DNA from: Artemia franciscana
Lineage: Eukaryota; Arthropoda; Branchiopoda; Anostraca; Artemiidae
NCBI RefSeq assembly: GCF_032884065.1
Contig: NC_088864.1
Coordinates: 23,077,486 to 23,141,485 of the forward strand
DNA length: 64,000 bases
Direction of reading: 5' to 3'
The notes under the pieces were generated by a model, which searched no databases, was not told the origin of the DNA, and saw only the letters and a list, made by a program, of their open reading frames with translations. The translations under genes and the position numbers were made by a program. Below, piece after piece: positions 35,064 through 45,572 of the stretch (positions are counted from its first letter, which is position 1; every line of letters begins with the position of its first letter).

Positions 35064-36545
35064 TTACATATAGTTTATTGCTCTTATTTTTTTCAATGCA
35101 ACAGCGGAGGCAAATCTCTTTGACCTTTTCGGTTCCGGTTCATTAGAATTATCTGACATATTATGTGGACCGAGGTCATAGCTCTTAGGGGAGGTGATAT
35201 TTACTTTATTTGACCTGAGTAAATTATCATAAATTGAGTTCAATCCAAATTCACCTGTATCTCTGTTTATAGAATTATTCTTGAATAATTTTTGTTTAAT
35301 TTCGATTGTTTCCCTGAAAATTTGCTTTAAACCTTGGTCCCTAGAAATCAAAGAAACATTTTCAAACAAAAAAAATGATTTGGAAAATTAAAGATATGTT
35401 CCGAGAGGGCCGACGTGAAATCTTCAGGTTTGGTATTTTGGTTTAAAGACGATGAAATAGAATTATGATGTTGTAGCAATCTCATTTTTAAATTCTGGTT
35501 AGTACGTCCCACATAAGAGCTTCCACAAGTACATGGGATTTTAAAGAGCCCACTTTGTTGCTCTACGGAAGTCCGATCCTTTTAAATCACCTCCCCAAAA
35601 ATTAAGATGTTCTAAAAACTTTTTAATTCCTCCACCCCATAATTCCATACTGAAATTATGTCATCCATATATCTCCCCCAAAATTTGTGTTTTAAAAAGT
35701 ATGAATGTAACGTTTTTGTTTCAATATTTTGTACAAAACAATTTGCTAATAAAGGACTTAAAGGGGCCCCCATGGGTAAACCATTTGCTTGTTCGAAAAA
35801 ACCCCCTCTGAATTGAAAAAAAAAATAAGAGAACATGTTGCACAACCTAACTAAATTCATAATTACACCGACTTACAAAACTATTTCACCACTAATTAAG
35901 TCCAAATTTCTTAGTATCTTTCTTTCAAGAACAATTTCTGCGGCTTTACATCAAAACTCGTATGCATTGACACTATGTCGAAACTTGAAATTATAGAATT
36001 TGAAGAAATCTCCACTTCTTTTAGTTTTTTTACAAGTTCTGACGAATTCTTAATGTAAGAAATTTGTGTAGACATGAGTGGTTTACACAATGACACTAGC
36101 CACTTACTCAGAGCACTTGTTGGTGACTTTTTACTCGCAACAATTGGTCGTAATGGCAGATTTGGTTTATGTATCTTTGGAAGTCCATATAATTTAGGGC
36201 ACAAAGAACCTCTTGGTAAGAATTTGTAGAAAAGTTAAGGTGTAATTTTCCCTTCTTCCTTCAAACTCTTTAACTCGCTCTTAAACTTCTTTGTGTATGA
36301 GTCCGTCGGGTGAAAATAAAGTTTTTTGTACGCTTTTTATCTTTCAGTAAAGCGTTTAATTTTGAATCGTAGTCCTTGGTGTCCATTACCACTAGTGTTA
36401 CCCTTGTCTGCTTTTGTAATAATAATAGATTCATTCCTTCTTAAATTATTAAGAATTTTCATGTCTTTGATAGAATTGTTAGGGATTTCTGGTTTTAAAG
36501 CAAACTCTGACAGGGTTTCAACAGTAGAAGCTCTTACTAATACTT
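35064..36545 (-). pseudogene. Penelope-like retroelement, RT plus GIY-YIG endonuclease, broken
   Basis: Minus strand, right to left. TKADKGN and DYDSKLNALLKDKK (about 36,430-36,340, frameshift between them) are followed by KEEGKITP* and PKLYGLPKIHKPNLPLRPIV (36,204 leftwards), then SSFDIVSMHTSF. Next come the palm NGLPMGAPLSPLLAN and RYMDDI (catalytic pair intact, about 35,800-35,670), and GLFKIPCTCGSSYVGRTNQN (about 35,550) as the GIY-YIG-type endonuclease start. The tail contains NRDTGEFGLNSIYDNLL. At least one stop (KITP*) and frameshifts near 36,390, 35,880 and 35,370 inactivate it. The motif order is that of Penelope-like elements; they copy themselves by reverse transcription, with the GIY-YIG domain cutting DNA. 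Confidence 0.85.
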
Positions 36546-36599
36546 AAAATACTTAAATTTTTATAATACTTTAAAAGTATTATACTACTAAGTAATTTG

Positions 36600-37036
36600 C
36601 TACCAACAGAGACCAGACTAATGCCTCGATAATTACGACACTCACTCTTATCACCTCACCTTTCTTATACAGTGGTTTGATTAAGGTTTTCCTAAAATCA
36701 TTAGCTACTCCCCTTTCTCAAAAATCGTATTAATAATCTTCAGTAAATTATTTCTAACCTCAGAGCTACCACGTTTAAGAAACTCATTTAATACAATATC
36801 AGCACCTGGAGCCTTATTATTTTTTAGTCCTTTTAGTACTGTAGCTAATTCTTCCTCACAAACAAATCTTCCTTCACATTCAAGGTATCACAAACTTTTC
36901 CATTTTTCTCTATATCTTTTCCTGCAATTGTATCTGAGTTTAGCACATTCTCAAAATGTTCCACCCATCTCTCTTTAACTCTTTCCTTATCACAAATTGT
37001 GGCCCCGTTCCTATCTTTAACTGGGACAAGTCAGGA
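36600..37036 (-). pseudogene. Second RTE-like LINE fragment (RT fingers)
   Basis: Minus-strand frames give ERVKERWVEHFENVLN, then (after a frameshift) EELATVLKGLKNNKAPGAD, NDFRKTLIKPLYKKG and, in another frame, NYRGISLVSV-like CRNYRGISLVSVG. This is the pre-RT and finger part of an RTE/related LINE, different from the adjacent 37-40 kb copy. Both ends are cut off; the Penelope-like relic lies on its left and an H-related fragment on its right. Confidence 0.65.
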
Positions 37037-37064
37037 TTAACTACTCCATCTCAATTTATCAACA

Positions 37065-37312
37065 TGCCAGTACAATATTTTACTATTACAGCCCGTAACA
37101 ACCAGAAGTTAAAAAATACGTTTAGAAAAAGCTACTTAGTGAAAAAATTACCATCTGGCTTTGATTCAGGAATGGTGACTATTATTTCGACTTATCTTTA
37201 TATTAAAAGTTTATTGCGGAGAGAGATTTATGGTGATTTCACAAAAATTCTGAAGCCCCTCAAAAATTATATCAGATCGAAATGAAAAGTCTAGTATTGG
37301 CATTAGAACGGA
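37065..37312 (-). repeat. H-related fragment
   Basis: Inverted copy of 3,900-4,250 (shared 'gaatcaaagccagatgg', 'gaaatcaccataaa' and 'agacttttcatttcgatctg' blocks). The 109-aa plus frame here is incidental. Confidence 0.6.
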
Positions 37313-37334
37313 CAAAAACTTTGACTTACTTGAC

Positions 37335-38940
37335 TTATTGCTCCTGCCAAAATGCTTCCGGCGTCGAGAGTGATGCTACATTGTGCCTCCATTTGGACCG
37401 GTCTCTTGCAAGGATGTGGACATCATCCTGAATATTTGCCATGACTAAGAAGGCACCTGTCGTGTCCTTCCATCTGGTTGGGGAACGACCTCTTGGGCGT
37501 TTCCTGTCGTGCACCACGTGATCAAAGTCAATAATTGTTCGTGCGGGAGTGTCGGGGGGCATGCGAAGGAGATGTCGTATCAGCGTAGTGTTCGCTGGGC
37601 GAGTTGGACTGAGAAGGGCGTTTGAGCAGTTAACGCTAGGAGGTTCCCGTTGCTAACAAAATCGTGCCAGCGCAGTCCTTCAATGCGGCGAAGATGTTTT
37701 GTTTGGGCTATATTTACGGTGCTAAGCACAGACTGAGTGTCTGACCAAGTTTCGGCTCCGTAAAGAAGTATCGATCCCACCGAAGCGTTGTATAGCGCAT
37801 CTTGGTCTTACAGCTGATAGAAGGTTTCCTCCAAAGGGAAGTTAGTCTCCCCACTACTGCTGAGGCTTGGCGATTCGGTGCATTAGATCTTTAAGGATTG
37901 ATCCGTCATTTGAGGGGATAGAGCCAAGGTATGTAAATTCCTCAACAATCTCAGCTGGTTTGTCACCGACCATTAGGACTGGCGGGGGACGTGGCGAGTT
38001 ACGGGGTTCAACAAACATCACTTTTGTCTTCTGCCAATTAATCGACAGCCCTATCTTTAAGGCTTCATCAGCGAGGATTTGTAGGGCTTCTGTGAGTTTC
38101 GACGGTGAGTCGGAGACAAGAGAAAGGTCATCGGCATAGTCAGCGTCTGAAAGTACTCTATCACCGTAATGCAACCCAAACTGGAGGCGGTTTATGGTCT
38201 GAGTCACAATGTAGTCGATGACACAATTAAATAGTTCTGGGGCAGCAGCACAACCCTGACGGACTCCAGCATTGATTACAAAAGATGAGCTGCGTCTGCC
38301 ATTGATTCACACGCAGCTCTCAGTCCCTTCGTTTAGCCGCTCGAAAAGGTTGCAGTACTTTGCTGGTAGTCCTGTTGTTTTTAGTATGAGCCGGAGTGAT
38401 TTCCGGTAGACAGAATCGAAAGCAGCCTTGAAATCCACAAAGGCAACATATAATTTTTGTTGAAATTCTCGAGTCTTTTCTATCGGCTGCCGCATCGTGA
38501 ATATTTGTTCCACGGTGGACCTTCCTGGCATGAAGCCAGCCTATTGCATTCTTCTTTGGCTTCTGAGTAAAGTGGTACAGCGGTTCAGGAGGGTCACAAC
38601 GAAGAGCTTCCCGGGCACAGAGAGTAGTGTAATGCCACGATAGTTGGAGCAGATTCTGCGACAGCCTTTCCGTTTCCAGAGTGGCACAATGATGCCCGCT
38701 CGCCAGTCTTTTGGAATCCATTCTCTACAAAATATTATGGAAAACAGTATTTGGAGCCAGAGAAGGGTCGCTGCCATTTTGTTTGGAGCCGGGGGCTCGG
38801 TTGTTTTTCATCCGTTTCAGAGATTTCAATATTTCTGTAGAGGTGAAAGGGTGGTGCACACTTGCACACGGGGACTCAGGGGTGTTGGATGCCACTTGAA
38901 GAAGGTCAGGGTCGGGCTGGCTAACACTGTCCAGGGTTAG
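37335..38940 (-). pseudogene. RTE reverse transcriptase and C-terminal domain
   Basis: Blocks in order over several frames: KNNRAPG (about 38,800), frameshift, WIPKDWRAGIIVPLWKRKG and NYRGITLLSVPGK (38,777-38,541). Then an in-frame TAG, AGFMPGRSTVEQIF, VDFKAAFDSV (catalytic Asp), frameshift, GVRQGCAAAPELFN, DADYADDLSLV (catalytic YADD intact), FTYLGS and HRIAKPQ (to 37,854). After further shifts come SILLYGAETW, LRRIEGLRWHDF, RMPPDTPAR, SPTRWKD and the C-terminus ending FWQEQ at 37,335. It copies element RNA into DNA at the nick; here it is inactivated by at least four frameshifts. Confidence 0.85.
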
Positions 38941-39039
38941 AAGTGAAGAGAAGTGATACTTACAGGCGGACAGTTGAGCGCTCTCGTCAGTGATAATATT
39001 TCCATCATTAGATATGATAGGGCCTAGGGAGGATGGCTT

Positions 39040-39399
39040 TCAATCTGTAAGATCCCGATGGCGTTTGTACAGAGCGCATGTGTCACCCTTTCTGGTGGCC
39101 TCCTCGAGATCAGTGGCCTTTTTCTCGGTGAACAGCTTTTTGTCTCTATGGAGGAATTTATTTCTTACGCCGTTTAGACGTCTGTAGGTAACCATGTCCT
39201 TCGCTAGGCGTGCTTTGCGACGCTGTTCAATAATATCTAGAGTTTCCTGCGATATCCAGGACTTTTTTCTGGGCTTCAGACGACCGATAGTACTTTCGTC
39301 CGAAAGCAATACGCCGTCCTTCAATAGTTGGCATGCTTCTTCAGATTCCGAAACTTGGCCAAGACAGTCGAAACGGTTTGAAATGGAGACAGCATAGAC
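39040..39399 (-). pseudogene. RTE inter-domain linker
   Basis: In frame with the endonuclease after one TAG. Contains RLKPRKKSWISQETLDIIEQ and KKLFTEKKATDLEEA, the usual Lys/Glu-rich bridge before the RT. It ends at a stop (39,040-39,042), beyond which the same frame continues through TSTEILKSLKRMKNNRAPG to about 38,790. Confidence 0.75.
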
Positions 39400-40407
39400 C
39401 TAGCGTGTGTTGGAGTTTACGAGATTGTTCAGGTCTAATATGGGAGGGCAGTGGTCACTTTTCTGGGCTTTCAGGCGTAGTCTAAGGTTAGAGACGACGA
39501 GCCTGTGGTCGGTGTTTTCCAATTCTGCACTTCTGTGAGTTCGGCAATTAGTTATAGAGGAACGCCAGCGTCGGGACACGATTATGTAGTCTAACATCTT
39601 TCTTGTTCGTTGGTCATTGCTATACCAGGTATATTTGTGAACTTCTTTCCTTTGAAAAAGGAAGCTGGTGAGCACGAGATCGTGCATGTTGCAAAGCTGA
39701 AGGAGCCTTAGCCCATTGTCGTTCAAGCAGTCGGGTGTTACAGGTCCTAGAACATTGTTCCAAACGCCATCTGTATCTCTGACAGTGCTGTTGAAGTCGC
39801 CAAGAAGGGTTAAAACATCATGAGGGGATACTTTTGCTAGGATGCTAGACAGCTGGGCGTAAAAACGATCTTTCATCTCATCTGAGGCTTGTTTTTTTGG
39901 GACGTAGCAGACAATGATGGTCCATTTTCCATCTTTGTGCTGGAATTGCGCTGTTAGTATCCTGTCTGATATTTGCTCGTAAGAAAGGAGGCACCTCCTG
40001 GTCCGAGAGTCTAGCACAAGTGCGACTCCATTAGTTTTGGTTCTCTGATCACCTGACCAGATTAGGTGATAGCCTTCACCGATGTCCTCAGAGTCGTTTC
40101 CTATAAGGCGAGCTTCAGTTACGCCTGCTACAGCCACACCAAAACGCTTGAGTTCTAGCGCAAGCAATGACTTTGCTCCAGGGAAGTTAAGGGTCAAGAC
40201 GTTCCTGGTGGCCAGGCAAAGACCAACTTGGTCAATAAGGTTCAAACGATGGCCAAATTTCGCTCCGGGGGCATGCTGAAGTCTTGAAGGGTAGAGAGAA
40301 GATCGATCATCCGAGGCAATAACATCACTATTCGTTGAAATTAGGTTCGGGTGAAGGGTCGCGAGCCCAACCGACCCTAGGCCTGGGACCTGATTAGCTA
40401 GAGGAGA
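39400..40407 (-). pseudogene. RTE endonuclease (APE-type) domain
   Basis: The frame is open from 40,407 to a TAG at 39,400-39,402. N-terminal part: HAPGAKFGHRLNLIDQVGLC, then TRNVLTL. Catalytic signatures of an apurinic-type endonuclease follow: GVTEARL (Glu), LLGDFNSTV (Asp/Asn), LDYIIVSRRWR and NTDHRLV (Asp-His). This enzyme nicks target DNA to prime reverse transcription. No ATG lies between the upstream stop (40,408-40,410) and the domain, so the start codon has been lost or translation began otherwise. After the TAG the same frame continues to 39,040 (linker containing KSWISQETLDIIEQRRKAR). Confidence 0.85.
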
Positions 40408-40669
40408 CTAACTATTGAATATCCCTGGGGTGGGCTTCACCCACCTTGTGAGGTCAAGGCCACCCTTTACGTGGAGCGTTTAGTTAGGGGATTCCCCCAT
40501 ATCCAGTGGCACGCGGTCAGAAGAACAAAGTCTGCTTCATTTCGGACGAGCTCCACCCACCACGAAAATCCTAGTTATGGGAAATTACACCCCCCCCCCC
40601 CTTTAACAACAAGGAAAATAACTTATTTGCATGGGTAGCAATGACGTGTCTCCCTTTTTCTATCAAGAC

Positions 40670-41420
40670 TAGGGGGTGACCAGAACATCATAGAGAAATG
40701 TGTAATAGCTCATTCGAACGAAAATTAAATTTTCTAGTGTCCTTTTTAAAGTGACCAAAAAGATTGAAGGGCAGCTATCCCCCCTACCTAAAGACCTCCT
40801 CCCCCAAAGTCGTCCAATCACAATTTGAGATAGTCTTTTTTTTTCAAAATAGTTCATAGGTCAAATATATTTGGTTTTGGTGATGATATGACCCTCCATT
40901 GTCCCTGGGAAAAGGGCTGCACACTCTATCAGTATCGGAAGTATTGCTATCACGTGTATCGGTATTGGCGTATTGTTATTGGGTGTATTGGTATTGCAGG
41001 TATCTAGACAGTTTTTTTTAATAGCTTATATGAAAGGTACTGCTCATACCGAAGTCCTTCCTATAAATTCAACCATCAGCAAGTTTCATATGACAATAAA
41101 AATGGCACTTTTGACGCCATGTCTCAAGTGGAAAAGCTGGGGCTAGTAGGGTACCAGAACTTTTTAGAGTGACGTGTAATGGCTGATTTGATTGTAGTGT
41201 TTATCAATTCTACCATCCTTAAGTGTGATATAGCACTGAAAATAACACTTTTGGAGGCACTTCTTAAGCAGAGAAGCTTGAAAGCATAAAACAATATCAT
41301 CATTGTAATAATTATGGTCTAAAAACTGGAGATTTGCAAGAACAGCTCTTGTATGTCCCCCCTCCAAGCCCCCTTAATATGATACGTAATTAAGTTACAA
41401 ACACTAATATATCAAATTAG
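40670..41420 (-). repeat. H-related element (pairs with 3.1-3.8 kb)
   Basis: Inverted copy of 3,090-3,830 with the same block order. Includes degenerate GTATTGG iterations at 40,925-41,005. It abuts the 5' end of the RTE, separated by a C run at 40,590-40,603. Confidence 0.6.
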
Positions 41421-41429
41421 ATTATTAGA

Positions 41430-42075
41430 GGCGGGGAAGGGGGCCGGGAGAAAATTTTCCAGGGGGGACACCAAAATATCGGTGGTGGTTGGGTGACAGG
41501 AAATACATTTCAGGAAATTTTTTCGTAGGAATAAGTTTATTTTTGAATACTTTTAGGAAATTAAAAATAAAAAGAGCAATTAAATTGCATTCAAAATGAA
41601 ACAAAATACAATCGATTTTAATCGACAAGGATTCCTGGCAGAGGGATCAATCTTTTTCATCAATAATATGTTTAATTATTATGCAGTTAATCTTGAAAGA
41701 AAATCAAACTCATGCCAAAAATACAGAAAGATTTATTATTTCGGTAGATTATAACAAATGTAGACTTATCTTTACGCAATTTTCTACGCCTTAGAATAGT
41801 TTACAGAAGGAGTAGAGATACTCAAAAACCATCCTGCCTGCATAAGTACCACGTTTTGATTTTAAACAACCATGTAAAATGCACCTCTTTCACAGCAGGA
41901 AAATCCCATCCCCCTCCATCTTAAGTCCCTTATATATTCAGACATTAAAAAAAAGAATAGCAAAAGAAAAACAAAATTTGAACTTACTACCTAGCTATCA
42001 AATTGACCCTCTTTGTTTTTATTATCCTATTCCACTAAGTACAATGAAGAGGTTAAAAAAATCGTCGTAGTAGAA
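41430..42075. other. No supported gene
   Basis: AT-rich with G-rich patches (41,430-41,500) resembling the H module. Short frames only. Confidence 0.4.
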
Positions 42076-42080
42076 TCTTA

Positions 42081-42590
42081 TCAAACAGTTCGTGATAAAA
42101 AAAAAATAGTGTAAGTAAAATATGACTTGGACCAATATTCACCAAAACCAAAAATGGAATTCTCGTGACAATTGCTACACCGACAGTATTGGCTGTTTAC
42201 GCTGATTCTAAATATATTAAAATTCTTTCAGTTTATTGGTGCCCCACCAAAACCAAAAACCTACGAAAATATGCCTGTTCTTTGAAAAAAGGGGAAACAC
42301 CCCCAAAAAAGCAAGCAATCAATTTGAAAATCCCTTAATTAGTTACATTATATCAGAGAACCCTACCATAAATGTTTCAAGCTCCAGTCTTCAAAATGCG
42401 GAATTTCGCTTTTTTTTTTCAGAAGAAACATCGTCGATGCATATTTATTTGTTTTGTTTTATTTGCCCAAGGGTGATTGTATCAAACCAAAGGCTCAAGA
42501 TTTGGGAAGGAGCTCATTCAAACGTAAATTTTTTTTAAGTGACCATACAGATTGGGTCATGCGAATGTCTTGTTTTCTGCCATTTTAGGG
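42081..42590 (-). repeat. Family H fragment (distal end)
   Basis: Begins TCAAACAGTTCGTG, followed by an A run and then the distal module (cagagaaccctaccataa, agaagaaacatc, atttatttgtttt). It stops within the module near 42,590. The 100-aa frame here is incidental. Confidence 0.65.
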
Positions 42591-42599
42591 CACCAACTA

Positions 42600-43390
42600 C
42601 GACTTTATCCCAAAGAGGACGAATTTGCAATCAATTTCAAATTCTGAGTAGCTAACGGTGGCAGTACTAGATTCAGCCAAATTGATTCGCTCTATTTGTA
42701 ATGAAATTAGGCTACTTTTGGTAATCTGTGATAGCGTATAAGCTATGTTTAGGTGGGGGAAGGATAGATTTAAGAAGAGCATTTTAATGGACAAATTGCT
42801 TACTCTTCACGAGGTTTCAGATAAATGTGGAAAGAAGTAGGGCGGGAGTGGGAATGAATTAAATGTTTGTCTATCCAGCTAAAATGTTACATTCCCATAT
42901 CTACCAGCACAGAGGTGGAAAAGGCATGGCAGGTCATCATCAGCCCGCCAGGAAACTTCTTTGGGATGGCAAATACTGCTGGCAACTCAGTTTTCAGCAA
43001 TTTTAAATGGTATTATTTTCTTTTTCTATTTGTGTGTAGTACTTTAATGTATTTAAAGAAATGTATGTAATGTAGAGATTGTGAAAATAGAATAGAAAAT
43101 AGAATAGAGAATAAGAAAATCCTATTGTAGAGATTGTGATGGCTTCAGTTATGTAGAAGATCAAAAGCTTCACAGAATTTCCATCCATATTAACAAACAT
43201 AGTCCTTTTAATCGAACCAAAATTCTTTAGTAGTAATATTAACAAGAAATTTTTACTAAAATTACTATCCACCGCCAATTCTTTGTCCAAATTCTATCCA
43301 AAATTGATTTTGCAAATTTCAAATCAACGCATAATTACGTAGGACCGGTACCTCAAATTATATTTTGCTTAGGCCTGGGTATGATTTGGG
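42600..43390. other. No supported gene
   Basis: AT-rich. Short frames of 65-95 aa without motifs. A small 'aatagaata' tandem patch lies near 43,088. Confidence 0.4.
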
Positions 43391-43393
43391 AAA

Positions 43394-43640
43394 CAATCAG
43401 AATTGAATAAAAAAAGAGCTTTTCAAATGAAAGGAAGGAACAGGTTTGAAACCTATTTGAACAGCTTATTCTTCATGTAAGTGAACTGTCTCCCCCTTGG
43501 CTCCTAACTCTTTACTGTGAAGTTTGGCTTTTTCAAATTTTGAAAGAAAATTTGCAATTGTAAACATAAGATTTTTTAAAGCACTAAAAAACTTTTCTTT
43601 AATGAGCAAGGTGTTGAGAAGGGGAACCTTTTCTATTTGT
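43394..43640 (+). repeat. Decayed H hairpin arm
   Basis: Retains gaataaaaaaagagctttt, 'aatgaaaggaaggaac' and 'ctctttactgtgaagttt', matching a hairpin arm with many changes. Family assignment is by eye. Confidence 0.35.
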
Positions 43641-43749
43641 TTAATTACATTTCATGAAACTGTAAAGTCTTATTATTACAATACTTTTGGTAACGCAAAA
43701 AAGAAACATCAATATTTCAATGATCTCTGTTCGCACTTTAATGGACGAT

Positions 43750-45085
43750 CAAGGAGCGACCCGGCTAAATAGTAACCAAAACCTTAAAAAACGGAATTTT
43801 GATACCGATAGATTTATCAAAAGAATTGACTTAATATGCTGATTTCAAATATATAAGTTTCATTAATTTTAATTTTACTCATCAAAAACTACGAGGCTGA
43901 GAAAATTTGTCTGATTTTCGAAAAAAGGGTGAAAGACCTCCCCGAAGTCATAGAATTATAATGAAAATCCCACCATCGGATTTTGTGTATCAAAGAACCT
44001 TGCTATAGAGGTTTCAAACTCATATCTGCAAAAATATGGAATTTTGCGATTTTTGCCAGAAGAAAGATCACGGATGGATGTTCATTTGTTTCTTTGTTTT
44101 TTCGTTATTTTTTTCCCAAGGGTAATCGTATCAACCCATGTGGCCTAAGACGTTACGAAAGGCCCCATTCTAATGAAAAAGGAAAGTAGTAGTGCCTTTT
44201 CAAGTTACCAAAAATTGGAGGACAACCAAGCCCCTTCCCACTCCAATTTTTTCCAAAATCGTCTGATCAAAATTTTGAGACAACTTTTTTCTTCGGCGTA
44301 ATTGAAAAGCCCAATAACTACATCTTTAGAGATGAATTGACCCCCTACATCTCATGGAGAATGGTTTTTAAGTTATTAAATTTACCAATAGTTTTATTTG
44401 TTATTGGGAATTATGCATACATTTTTTTGGGTGGGGAAGGGGGACACATTTTCTGCTGGGAGAATTTTGCACGGGGAGAATTTTCCATGGAGAGGAAAGT
44501 TTCCGGGGGGTGAACTTTTCAGGGGAAGTTTTAAACTGGTGAATTTGCAAGAATTCCTATACGAAATTTCTTTATATGTCTTGCTTTCTCTTTACCAATT
44601 CAATTTTAGGTGTGGAGATGTTAAGCGTAATTGTCCGCAATAAATTTTCACTGGGATTGAATTGCCCAGAGGATATTTCTTTGAGGAGGGGGACTTTTTC
44701 CCGTGGAGATGGTGCTATTTAAAAAATGATCAGAAATTAAATTTGAAAAAAACAAGTATTTTCAACTGAAAGTAAGGAGCAACATTAAGACTTAAAACGA
44801 ACAGAAATTACTGCGTATATGAGAAGGATTGCCCCCTCCTTAACACCTCGCTCCACGCTAAAATTTAAATTTAGTCCCAATTCTTTAAAAAAAAACTCCT
44901 GATACACAAGGGTCGTATAATTAGAACAATAAGTAACTTTTTATGGAAGTGCCGAAAAAATGTGGCTTGGAGAGCGAGGGGTTTAGGAGGAAGGAAACCC
45001 CTTTCATATACATAATAATTTCTGTTAGTTTTTTTTAATGTTGCTCCTTACTTTCAGTTAAAAAACTTGTTTTTTTTTATTTAAT
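43750..45085 (-). repeat. Family H element, diverged
   Basis: Starts at AAGGAGCGACCCGGCTAAAT (mini-hairpin missing) and runs through the full distal module, G-rich 'gagaattttgc' iterations (44,450-44,530) and a final degenerate hairpin (about 44,760-45,080). Same architecture as the 16.2-17.4 kb copy. Confidence 0.7.
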
Positions 45086-45089
45086 GAAG

Positions 45090-45570
45090 CTTAGAGACAA
45101 ACATTTTTCTTAGTGCAATGGAAAAATTATGCCAATTAAAGCAAAAGTATATAAAAATGAAAAAAGTAATTAATTAAAAAAATTACATAAAGCAATGGCC
45201 TACTTACAAAAACTATGATATAAATTCATTCCCAGCATTCAGTTCTGTTTAGCAATGACAAAGCGTTGGATGGATATTTTTTTAACAACATCGACAGTTT
45301 TGACCTTAGTCATCAAATACCAAAACATTTAATGCCTTTAGACTCAATTGTCTATAAAAAGTAACGTATTATCAACGTAGTTTGTTAAAAGTAAAAGATT
45401 GAAACTAAAATTAAGAAAATCAAATAAAAACTTTTAATTCAGTATTTTCGATCTAATTTTGAACACCAAAAACCATTATATTCGACGCCTTTATGCTTTA
45501 TAACTGTAAGAAATTAAATCTTTTCCAAAGTGACAGCTAGAAAAATTCAATCACTCCTGGAAAAAAGAAT
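45090..45570. other. No recognisable feature
   Basis: AT-rich spacer between H copies. Confidence 0.5.
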
Positions 45571-45572
45571 CA

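Larger units (their letters stand above)
37316..40600 (-). mobile_element. RTE-clade LINE, nearly full length
   Basis: The element runs from a GC-richer 5' region (40,600-40,410) through endonuclease, linker, RT and C-terminal domain to a short tandem tail (TAAGTCAAG-type, 37,316-37,341). That tail is the usual 3' feature of RTE elements. Coding segments are listed separately. It has three in-frame stops in the 5' half and frameshifts in the RT half, so it is dead, but conservation is good enough to follow every domain. Confidence 0.85.
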
